Part shown: positions 37,679 to 46,679 of the stretch, in pieces
Layout of the letters: every line of letters starts with the position of its first letter
Numbering within the stretch: position 1 is the stretch's first letter
Origin: Bacteroides reticulotermitis JCM 10512
Lineage (GTDB): Bacteria; Bacteroidota; Bacteroidia; Bacteroidales; Bacteroidaceae
Reading direction: 5' to 3'
Length of the DNA stretch: 64,000 nucleotides
NCBI RefSeq assembly: GCF_000517545.1
Contig: NZ_BAIV01000009.1
Coordinates: forward strand, 1 to 64,000
Made by a program: the position numbers and the translations under genes
Notes under the pieces: model-generated
What the model saw: the letters and a program-made list of their open reading frames with translations, nothing else
Databases searched by the model: none
Told to the model about the DNA's origin: nothing

Positions 37679-40600
37679 ATGAAAACACATATCTTCCCGT
37701 TTTTCTACCTACTCTGTTTCATCCTGACTTATCCCTTGTTGCCAAAGCACAGACCGGGAAGTTCTATACGACGGATAAAGAGCTATCCAACAGTTTGATC
37801 AACGAGGTCTATCAGGATCGCAAAGGATTTATCTGGGTAGCTACCGAAAACGGGCTCAACCGATTTGACGGAACTCGTTTTTCCATATACAGGCATAATT
37901 CGGGGGACAGCACCAGTTTAAAGAACAACTATGTGCGAACGTTGTTTGAAGACAGTCAGCAAAACTTCTGGATTGGGTGCATCAATGGGCTACAACGATA
38001 CGACCGTGCTACCGACACTTTCCACGAACTATTCATACCCCGAAAAGACGGAAAAAAGAATCCGCACATCACCTCCATCATCGAACGCCACAACGGCGAT
38101 ATCTGGATAGCAACCTCCGGACAAGGAGCAATATCTTTAAAGAAAGGCAAACAGCCGTCTCAATTTAATATTGAAACTCACCTAGTCGAACAAATGGGAA
38201 GCAATTATCTCAATGTACTCTTTGAGGATTCGCGCCAAAACTTGTGGATTGCCACCGAAGATAAAGGACTCTACCGCTATTCGCCTGAAAGTAAAGAACT
38301 CAAAAGGTATAAAGCGCCTTATAATATAGGTAGCGACGATGTGTCTGCCATCTGTGAAGACTCTCATGGACAAATCTTCGTAGGTACGCTCACCGGAGGA
38401 CTGTTTAAACTATCGGCTCGCCAGGACGGTAACTTCGAGCCGATTCCTTATCAGAAGCAAATGATAATGAATATCCGCACCCTGATTATCGACTCACAGG
38501 GCCGAATGTTCATCGGTACAGACGGCCAGGGTGTGAAAGAATACCAACCCAAACTAAATGCAATCATAGACAGTGAAATAAATGCGGGGCCTTTCGACTT
38601 CTCTAAATCTAAGGTTCATTCGCTAATCGAAGACCGTGATCATAACTTATGGCTCGGTATCTTTCAGAAAGGGCTTATCTTAATACCCGGCATCTCGAAC
38701 AAATTCGATTACTACGGTTACAAGTCTATACACAACAACAGCATCGGTTCCAGTTGTGTTATGGCTATCTGTGTCGACGAAGAAGCAGTAATCCGAATTG
38801 GCACGGACAATGACGGGCTCTACGCAATCGACGAGCATGGCAAACAACTTCAGCACTTCAGCCACCAGAGTGGGAATTCCAATTCGGTTCCCAGCACAAT
38901 CATGTGCATATACGAAGATACGAATCACGACCTATGGCTGGGTTCCTACTTCGATGGGTTAACCCGGATGAACAAACAAACGGGACAATGCCAGGATGTC
39001 ACTTTTCTGTTGCAAGGTAATCTCAGCAATGGCAAACCCAAAGTATCCTGCATTACCGAAGACTGGGAACGAAGCCTATGGGTAGGCACTTACGGATCAG
39101 GACTCTATAAGATTGACTTGGCAACCCAACAAGCCACCTACTACGAATCGACACGCAATGAGAACGACGACTGGAGTGTGAATCGCCTCCCAAACGATTG
39201 GATTAGTTGCCTGATGCAAGATAAAGAAGGTATGTTATGGATCGGAACGTATAAAGGGCTAGCAGTACTGAATCCGAAAACGAACAATTTCATCAACTAT
39301 CAGAAACGTAACAATCTTCTGCCCGGCTATGTAGTCTATTGTCTGTTGGAAAGTAGCACGGGAGAGATCTGGGCCGGGACATCCGAAGGCTTGATCTGCC
39401 TTAATAAAACAAATCAGGAAGGTTGTCGTTTTACCACCCGAGATGGCCTACCTAGTGATATTATCTGCGGATTGGCCGAAGATCGAAAAGGGAATATATG
39501 GATCAGTACACATCAGGGAATTTCTAAATTCACTCCTAAGGAAAAGAAATTCATTAACTATTATGCCGGCGACGGATTACAAGGCAATGAGTTTACGCGC
39601 ACTGCCGTATTCAAAGACAAGCGAGGCAAAATCTATTTTGGAGGGACAAACGGGGTTACCGCATTCTATCCGGAAGATATTACTGAAATAAAAAAGAAGC
39701 TTAATGTGTTGGTCACCGGATTCTATGTAGCCAACCGTGCTATAAAGAAAGGAGATAAATCGGGAAAGAATACTATTACAGATACCGCAGTAATGGATTC
39801 CGAACGGTTCACGCTGGCGTATAATGAAAATACATTCAGTATTGATTTCTCAGTCTTGGAGTTCAGCAACCCCGACCGGATCAGTTATCGATATAAAATT
39901 AAAGAATTAGGCAACGAGTGGGTCAGCATACAGCCCGGAACAAGCCAAGTTACTTATAGCAGCCTGAAACCAGGTAAGTACACCTTTTCTATACAAGCAC
40001 GCGATTACAATAATTATTCGAACATTCGTACGTTGGAAGTCGTAATCACTCCCCCCTGGTATCAAACTTGGTGGGCTAAAGTCTTCTGGACTTGTCTGGT
40101 CATCTTAGTAATCTATGCACTCACGATGTATGCCCTCTCGCGCATACACCGCCGTCAGGAAGTGATGAAGCAGAAGCATCAAGAACAAATCAATGAAGCC
40201 AAATTGCAATTTTTCATCAATATATCGCATGAAATCCGTACACCGATGACTCTAATCATCAGTCCACTGGAAAAACTCATAGCCGAACGGTCCGAGAAAA
40301 CACAAGTTTATCTCATGATTCACCGCAATGCCCAGCGCATACTCCGCCTAATCAACCAACTAATGGATATACGGAAACTGGATAAAGGACAGATGCATCT
40401 GAAGTTCCGTGAGACTGATATGGTAGGTTTTATCAATGATCTGATGCAAACATTCAATTATCAGGCGCAAAAGAAGAACATCAGTTTCACCTTTGATAAA
40501 GAATTGCCGGAACCTGATTCGTTAAAGGTGTGGATTGACTTGAATAACTTCGATAAAGTGCTTATGAACGTGCTATCCAACGCATTCAAATACACACAAG

Positions 40601-41802
40601 AAGGAGGGGACATTCGTATCTTGCTAAAAACCGGACACAACAATGCTTATCGTGGAGCACTGAAAGAATACTTTGAAATAGATATAACTGACAATGGCAT
40701 CGGTATCGACGAAGATAAGATCGAACAAATCTTCGAACGGTTCTATCAAATAAACAACGACGTAACTCAATCTAATTTCGGAACCGGCATAGGTTTACAT
40801 CTTTCCCGATCGTTGGTAGAACTACATCACGGAACTATCAAAGCCGAGAATCGCAAAGATGGACCGGGCACCCGATTCGTCATTCGTCTACCCTTGGGAT
40901 GCAGACATCTCAAAGCCGAGGAATTAGAAAGCTTGGAAAATTTGGCTAACAGACTGCCGACCTCGCAACTGCCTAAAGAGACAGTTTATGAAACAAAAGA
41001 CGAGTTCGCCGATTCGGGCAAGCCTATTAAGGCCAAAACCCGCTACCGCATCCTGATTATTGAAGATGACGACGAAATACGTCGCTACATGTGCGACGAG
41101 CTAAGCAGTGATTTCCGCGTTAGCGAGTGTACCAATGGACGCGAAGGTCTGGAAACGATCTTAAAAGAAAAGCCGGATCTGGTTATCAGCGACATTATGA
41201 TGCCTGAGATGGATGGAATAACTCTCTGCCGGAAGATGAAACAGAACGTCAACATCAACTACATCCCAATCGTCCTGCTAACTGCCAAATCTAAAACCGA
41301 GGATCGAATCGAAGGATTGGAGATTGGTGCTGATGCCTATATCGTAAAACCATTTAATACCGAATACCTGCGAACAACTATCAGTAATCTCATTGCAAAC
41401 CGTGAAAGATTGCGAGGCAAACTTGTCGGCGACCAACAGATTGAAGAGAATATTGTAAAGATAGAGATGAAGTCCAGCGATGAAATACTAATGGGTAAAG
41501 TGATGAAAACCATCAACGATCATCTAGCCGATCCGGCGCTCAATGTGGAGATGCTCGCCTCTAATGTCGGGATGAGTCGTGTACATATGCATCGTAAACT
41601 GAAAGAACTCACGCATCAGTCGGCACGCGATTTCATTCGCAGCATCCGGTTGAAACAAGCCGCCCACCTGTTGAGCGAGAAGAAACTAAGTGTTTCGGAA
41701 ATAGCCTATGCAACAGGTTTCTCCAACCTCTCTCACTTCTCCAATACTTTCCGCGATTTCTACGGAATATCGCCTTCCGAGTATAAAGAGCAAGCGATGT
41801 AA
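37679..41802 (+). CDS. Hybrid two-component system regulator of xylan use (one frameshift)
   Basis: One-protein sensor and transcription factor of about 1374 residues in the inner membrane. The ATG at 37679 opens a signal peptide (HIFPFFYLLCFILTYPLL). The frame breaks at about 37741, where one lost G rejoins AKAQTGKFYTTDKELSNS to the main frame. Many Reg_prop propeller repeats follow (such as DRKGFIWVATENGLNRFD), then a Y_Y_Y domain and a transmembrane helix (about 797-820, WTCLVILVIYALTMYAL). The kinase has NISHEIRTPM (phospho-His), DNGIGIDEDKI and GTGIGLHLSR. The receiver has IEDDDE, SDIMMPEMDG and the Lys in YIVKPF. The AraC-type HTH ends the protein (VEMLASNVGMSRVHMHRKL). Periplasmic xylo-oligosaccharides are the likely ligand. 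Confidence 0.95.
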
Positions 41803-41863
41803 CAAGTAGAATAAGACTTGTAACAAGTAAATACAGGCTTTTAAAAAGAAGCCGCTATATTTG
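41798..41863 (+). promoter_or_regulatory. Promoter with 21-bp-spaced TGTAACA operator for the GH43 gene
   Basis: TGTAACA at 41798-41804 and again at 41819-41825 are exactly 21 bp apart. They are the reverse complement of the repeats at the two minus-strand promoters, so they have the same orientation relative to transcription. The -7 element TATATTTG is at 41856-41863, exactly 30 bp after the second repeat. The first repeat overlaps the regulator's stop codon (41800-41802). Confidence 0.75.
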
Positions 41864-41891
41864 CCGTATTCATTTTTAATAAAATAAGACA

Positions 41892-43597
41892 ATGGCAGTA
41901 CACTTTATTTCTCAGTCATTAACTACGGTTCTTCTTGTCGGCCTCTTAGGGTTAACCGGATGCCGTCCCGCTCCCGCCATCGGCGAAGCGTCTTTCGATT
42001 TCTTTGAGTACCAAGGTGAGGATGCTATATTCGATCCCAGCATCAATCCCGACACCGAATACCGGAATCCCATCATGAGCGGTTTTTATCCAGACCCAAG
42101 CGTTTGCCGAAAAGGAGAAGACTATTACATGGTGCACTCTTCATTCGCTTATTATCCGGGTATTCCAATCTTACACAGTCGCGACCTCGTGCATTGGGAA
42201 CCAATCGGACATGTACTCAACCGTCCCTCGCAACTTCAACTCGATAGTATACGTATAGATGGTGGTATTTATGCGCCAGCCATCTCCTACAACCCTGCGA
42301 ACGATACCTTCTACGTGGTAACCACTTGCGTAGATGGCATTGGCAATTTTGTAGTGAAGGCTAAAGATCCTCGTGGAGAATGGAGCGATCCCATCACCTT
42401 ACCCGCTGTCGGAGGAATCGATCCTTCTCTTTTCTTCGATGAAGATGGAAAAGCTTATCTAGTTCACAACGATGCGCCAGAAGGTACTCCGCTATACAAT
42501 GGGCACCGAGCTATCTGGATTCACAATTACGATCCCGCCACTGACCAGACCTTTGGAGAGAAACAACTGATTGTAGACGGAGGTGTGGATAAGAGCAAAC
42601 AGCCGATTTGGGTCGAAGGGCTCATCTTTACAAGATCAAAGGAAAATATTATCTGATAGCCGCCGAAGGCGGGACAGGTAGTCAGCACTCGGAAGTTGTT
42701 TTTACCGCCGACCAAGTGAAAGGCCCTTACCTTCCTTTAGCTAGTAACCCGATCCTGACACAACGTGATCTTCCGGAGGGGCGTCTCAATCCGGTGACTT
42801 CAACCGGACATGCCGATTTAATCGATACCCCTAACGGACAATGGTTTGCCGTATTCCTGGGATGTCGCCCTTACGAAGGTGACTTGTACAATACCGGACG
42901 AGAGACTTTTCTATTACCTGTGAGTTGGCAACATGATACACCGATCATTTTGGAAAAAGGAAAGGCTGTCCCTTTCATCGTGCAGCCGGAAAATTGGAAG
43001 ATGGATATCGCAGGAGTCAACCCGCAAGAGTTTACAGGCAATTTTACTTGGCGAGATGATTTCGACACCGACAAACAGTTAGCTTGGCAATGGTTGTTCA
43101 TCCGAACTCCGCAAAAAGACTTCTGGGAGATTCGGAAAGGGAAGCTATTCCTCACTCCTACCGATCACAACATCTATGAAATAGCCTCATCGGCATTCAT
43201 CGGACATCGTCAGCAACATATCAATTTCACGGTAACCACGGCAATGAACTTCATACCCGATAGCGAAACAGCAATGGGCGGAGTAGTCTGTTATCAGAAC
43301 GAACGGTTCAATATCGTCTTCGGCAAGACAATCCGCAACGGCAAACCGGTCCTTACCGTAGTCCGTACCGCTGCAGGTAAACAAACAATAGAAGGTACCT
43401 ATGAGATAAGTAAAGATAAAGCCGAGACTCCCTTGCTGCTCCAGGTTACCGGACGTGCCGGCAAATACAGTTTCGCCGTATCATCCGGACATGATGACTG
43501 GCAAGAAGTAGCTACTGACGTGGATGCAACGATCCTAAGCACCCAGAAAGCAGGCGGGTTCACGGGAACAATCATAGGAATGTATACACAAAAATAG
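41892..43597 (+). CDS. GH43 family glycosidase lipoprotein (one frameshift)
   Basis: Exported lipoprotein (GLLGLTGC, Cys about residue 25) of about 568 residues. The N-terminal five-bladed propeller shows MSGFYPDPSVCRKGEDYYMV (base Asp), VGGIDPSLFFDEDGKAYLVH (Asp) and IWVEG(A/P)HLYKIKGKYYL (acid Glu). The C-terminal beta-sandwich (about 370-568, FTWRDDFDTDKQLAWQW) is the concanavalin-like domain of GH43 beta-xylosidases. The frame breaks near 42620, right after the catalytic Glu, in a GGG run that probably lost a G. Likely beta-xylosidase or arabinofuranosidase acting on xylo-oligosaccharides. It has its own 21-bp-repeat promoter next to the regulator. Confidence 0.92.
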
Positions 43598-43601
43598 TAG
43601 T

Positions 43602-44167
43602 CTATTTCACACGGTTCGGATTCTTACTAATAAAATCCTTCCAACCGTTATAACCTTTTTCCATCACTGGGCGGCCCATCTGCAAGAAATGACAGTAGGC
43701 CGCCGCCAGTCCGTCAGTAGCATCCATAAAAACGGGCATTTCCTCTTTAGACAGATGAAGCATCCGTTGCAACATATCAGCACCTGTTCTTTCGAAGCCC
43801 GTCCGCTTCCCGTAATAGCCATCTTAATTTTCAGAGGAGCATATTCTGTAATCGGAATATCCCTACTCAAAGCAGCAGCCATCGCCACACCTTGAGCACG
43901 TCCGAGTTTAAGCATCGACTGCACATTTTTCCCAAAGAAAGGGGCTTCGATAGCCAATTCATCGGGCAAATAGCTCTCGATAATTCCCAATACCCGTTCG
44001 TGTATATGCTTGAGTTTGAGGTAATGATTGGCAAACTTACGCAAGTCAATAATCCCCATAGCCACCATCTCGGGTTTAGTGCCTTTTATCTTCAACACGC
44101 CATATCCCATGATAGTAGTTCCGGGGTCAATACCCAAAATTATCTTTTCTTTTACAGGTTGAATCAC
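43602..44167 (-). CDS. ruvC: Holliday junction resolvase RuvC (one frameshift)
   Basis: Endonuclease that resolves four-way junctions with RuvAB during recombination and repair. The catalytic acidic residues are in [15 protein letters not shown] (Asp about residue 13), [14 protein letters not shown] (Glu about 72) and [14 protein letters not shown] (Asp residues). The frame breaks near 43781 after GRASKEQV. One missing G restores [20 protein letters not shown] and a normal end, giving 188 residues. The 3' end is only 4 bp from the convergent GH43 stop. Its start overlaps the DUF4286 gene stop by 4 bp (ATGA), so the two are translationally coupled. Confidence 0.95.
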
Positions 44168-44466
44168 TCCACTACCTCCATCAAAGTTGGAAAACCAATC
44201 ACCTTATCAGCAAAAACTCTCGTTAATTCTTCATTCAGCTTTGCTCCCTGCTCCATATGCCAACGATGCAAGAGTCCACTATTGTCAACCTCCCACTGTA
44301 AAGAATAAGCATTCCCTTCATCCCGATGACTGAGTATCTTGCAAATGCGCGGACTTTTCAGGGTACCATGCCCTTGAACTTCGGGTATATAGCATTCTTT
44401 GATCCAAATCAGAAAGTTATCGTGAACTTCATCATCCACCTGAAAAGTCGTATTGTAAATCAACAT
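44164..44466 (-). CDS. DUF4286 family protein
   Basis: A 100-residue cytosolic protein with the DUF4286 pattern: [19 protein letters not shown] at the start, then [11 protein letters not shown], and [20 protein letters not shown] in the second half. Ferredoxin-like fold is expected. No biochemical role is established to my knowledge. The gene overlaps ruvC by ATGA. The pairing with ruvC, which I recall as frequent in Bacteroides, hints at co-expression but not function. Confidence 0.88.
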   Translation of the reverse strand: MLIYNTTFQVDDEVHDNFLIWIKECYIPEVQGHGTLKSPRICKILSHRDEGNAYSLQWEVDNSGLLHRWHMEQGAKLNEELTRVFADKVIGFPTLMEVVE

Positions 44467-44523
44467 ATTTCTTTATTTTACTTTTATTTCTGCAAACATA
44501 GCGATTTATCCAGAATAATGCAT

Positions 44524-44531
44524 TATATTTG
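44524..44531 (+). promoter_or_regulatory. -7 element for tRNA-Ala
   Basis: TATATTTG matches TAnnTTTG. It is 52 bp before the tRNA, and no clean -33 box was seen. Confidence 0.5.
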
Positions 44532-44582
44532 CAGCCGTAAAATGGAAACGACCTCAAAATAACAGTTTCGTTTTATCCGCTC

Positions 44583-44656
44583 GGGGTGTTAGCTCATCTG
44601 GCTAGAGCGCAACACTGGCAGTGTTGAGGTGATCGGTTCGAGTCCGATACGCTCCA
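44583..44656 (+). tRNA. tRNA-Ala (GGC)
   Basis: Acceptor stem GGGGTGT / ACGCTCC contains the G3:U70 wobble pair, the alanine identity element. D arm AGCTCATCTGGCTAGAGC, anticodon stem CAACA/TGTTG and loop CTGGCAG with GGC at 44617-44619. T arm ATCGG-TTCGAGT-CCGAT, discriminator A. CCA is not encoded. Confidence 0.96.
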
Positions 44657-44670
44657 CAAATAATCGAATT

Positions 44671-44696
44671 AAGGCTCTGTTTATCAGAGCCTTTTT
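44671..44696 (+). terminator. Terminator after tRNA-Ala
   Basis: Perfect 9-bp stem AAGGCTCTG / CAGAGCCTT with a 5-nt loop and a T run. Confidence 0.9.
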
Positions 44697-44699
44697 CTT

Positions 44700-45288
44700 T
44701 TTACTATATTCTGTATTCCCCCCTTTTCCGGGTCAATCCGAAAACTCTGTGGGTATGTTAAACTGTCCGGTCATTTGCATCTTTGTAATGTGCTAATATC
44801 TTTTCGTAAAGCGTTATATTTCAATTAACATCTGTCGTTTATTGATATATAGAATACTTCAAAGCTTTGTATTTAACGTTTGTCGCCCACATACTTTTCG
44901 ACTTGATCCCTTTTTCCATGAATTTAAGTGAGAGCGACTCTCTTGGTCAAAAGACGGAAGGCTGAAAGTCCCTTCTTCAAGCCATAAATTATAGTGGAAG
45001 TTCTAGCTTTGACTATTAAACACACAAACTTGCAAGAAACGTATAATAAGAATAAAGCATTTTGTATCTTTGTACCTAATAAGTCACTCTAAATTTAGAT
45101 AGAGGTTACGCGAATCAAAGAAGTTCACTCGTTTCTAAATCGTTACCTGCAAACAGTGTAAATGGTCTAATATATTATATTATCAGTGACAGATAAAGGA
45201 ATTCCTGCTTTAACTCGTTATAAACGAGTTATTATAAATATAAGTAAATAATTCTGTTAAAATATCAACTTCTAAAATAAGAAATAGA
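44700..45288 (+). other. Non-coding gap with a promoter and an 8-bp hairpin
   Basis: No credible gene is seen between the tRNA-Ala terminator and 45289. A TATCTTTG element at 45065-45072 would give the downstream gene a leader of about 210 nt. In that leader a perfect palindrome AACTCGTT-ATA-AACGAGTT (45212-45230) lies 58 bp before the start codon. It could be an operator or an attenuating hairpin. The bases after it are AT-rich without a T run, so it is not a standard terminator. Confidence 0.5.
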
Positions 45289-46566
45289 ATGAATAAGGTA
45301 GTATCACTTTTACTTCTGCTTTTTACTGTTAGTATATTATCGGCTCAAAAGCCCGTACCGATAAAACCTCGTATTCTAATAAGTACAGATATTGGAGGTA
45401 CAGACCCTGATGATAATCAATCAATGGCTCATTTTTTAATGTACAGTAACTTGTTCGAAACCGAAGGACTTATATCTTCTCCGTCTTATGGAAATGGCAG
45501 TGTATCTGAAATATTGAGGATGATTGACCTTTACGAGAAAGACCTCCCCAAATTAAAAAAACAGGCCAGCGGTTTTCCCACTCCTGGCTATTTGCGGTCT
45601 ATTACGAAGCAAGGTAGGTCAGGTTCTGCACCATATTGTGGGTATCAGACAGCAACCGAAGGCTCGGATTGGATTATCGATTGTGCCCGAAAAGAAAGTA
45701 CCCAGCCCCTGTGGATACTTGGATGGGGCGGATTGGACGATGTTGCTCAAGCTCTACATGACGCGCCAGACATTCAAGATAAGATTAGAATATATTGGAT
45801 AGGTGGCCCCAATAAAAAATGGAGTACCAACAGTTATGCCTACATAGTTGAAAATTTTCCGAATCTTTGGTTTATAGAGAACAACGCATCTTACCGCGGT
45901 TTTATCGCCAATTACAAGCAGCAGGATGAATTTAATGCCGGATATTACGATACGTTTATTCATGGTAGAGGCAATTTAGGTAATGACTTTTATAATTACC
46001 TGAAAGGGAACACCAAATTAGGTGATACCCCATCTCTGCTTTATATGATGGATGGAAACCCAAATGATCCAATTAAAGAATCGTGGGGTGGAAGTTTCAC
46101 AAAATTCACGCACAGCCCTCGAATTATATACGACAGACCAACGACAACTCAGGATACGGTGCAAGTGTATTCCATAATAGAATTTCGAGTAAAAGGTCCA
46201 GAAATTAGTATTCCCGCAGATTCAGCTTGTATGACCATGACCATAAATAAGCAAACATGGAATGGTTTCTATCTGGGTGATGGGATATATGTAGTAAGAC
46301 ATTCAACTTATTCACTTGGTACGTTTCCATATACTATCGTTTCGGATATTCCGGGTTTTCCTAATCAAGAAGGAGAAATTACAATAGAAAATGTTTGGCC
46401 GGGTAAAATTCGTGAAACAGACTACAAACTTGGCAATAACTGGTTTACAGATAGGGATGATGAAAATTTATTTCAGAAAAACCTTCACGGATTTAAAACC
46501 GTATCGAAATGGCGGATTGATGCAATGACAGACTGGGCAAAACGTTGGTCATGGCTAAAATATTAA
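45289..46566 (+). CDS. Secreted DUF1593 (Sde182-type, nucleoside-hydrolase-like) protein
   Basis: A 425-residue protein with a clear signal peptide (LLLLLFTVSILSAQ). The metal-binding acidic block ILISTDIGGTDPDDNQSMAH (about 28-47) and GWGGLDDVAQALHD are features of the DUF1593 nucleoside-hydrolase-like domain. This domain was first noted in the cellulose-binding protein Sde182. The C-terminal part (about 285-380) looks like a beta-sandwich. The substrate is unknown; a role in plant polysaccharide breakdown is often assumed. The coding sequence looks more AT-rich than its neighbours, so a different origin from the xylan locus is possible. It is monocistronic between tRNA-Ala and a hairpin terminator. 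Confidence 0.88.
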   Translation: MNKVVSLLLLLFTVSILSAQKPVPIKPRILISTDIGGTDPDDNQSMAHFLMYSNLFETEGLISSPSYGNGSVSEILRMIDLYEKDLPKLKKQASGFPTPGYLRSITKQGRSGSAPYCGYQTATEGSDWIIDCARKESTQPLWILGWGGLDDVAQALHDAPDIQDKIRIYWIGGPNKKWSTNSYAYIVENFPNLWFIENNASYRGFIANYKQQDEFNAGYYDTFIHGRGNLGNDFYNYLKGNTKLGDTPSLLYMMDGNPNDPIKESWGGSFTKFTHSPRIIYDRPTTTQDTVQVYSIIEFRVKGPEISIPADSACMTMTINKQTWNGFYLGDGIYVVRHSTYSLGTFPYTIVSDIPGFPNQEGEITIENVWPGKIRETDYKLGNNWFTDRDDENLFQKNLHGFKTVSKWRIDAMTDWAKRWSWLKY

Positions 46567-46610
46567 GTTGAATTATCCTTAACTAGGAAGAAATTAATAG
46601 CTTGTATTAT

Positions 46611-46657
46611 GTAAATGATTAAGCAGCAAGTGATATACCTGCCGTTTAATCATTTAC
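46611..46657. terminator. Hairpin between convergent genes
   Basis: GTAAATGATTAA (46611-46622) pairs with TTAATCATTTAC (46646-46657), 12 of 12 bases, and GCAG/CTGC extends it inward. It lies between the DUF1593 gene (plus) and the M16 peptidase gene (minus), so it probably ends both transcripts. Confidence 0.75.
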
Positions 46658-46679
46658 ACAATATTTTGGACAGTGTCTC

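Noticed and set aside
44583..44656. tRNA-Ala as attachment site of an integrated island
   Set aside because: I found no second copy of the tRNA 3' end nearby and no integrase gene.
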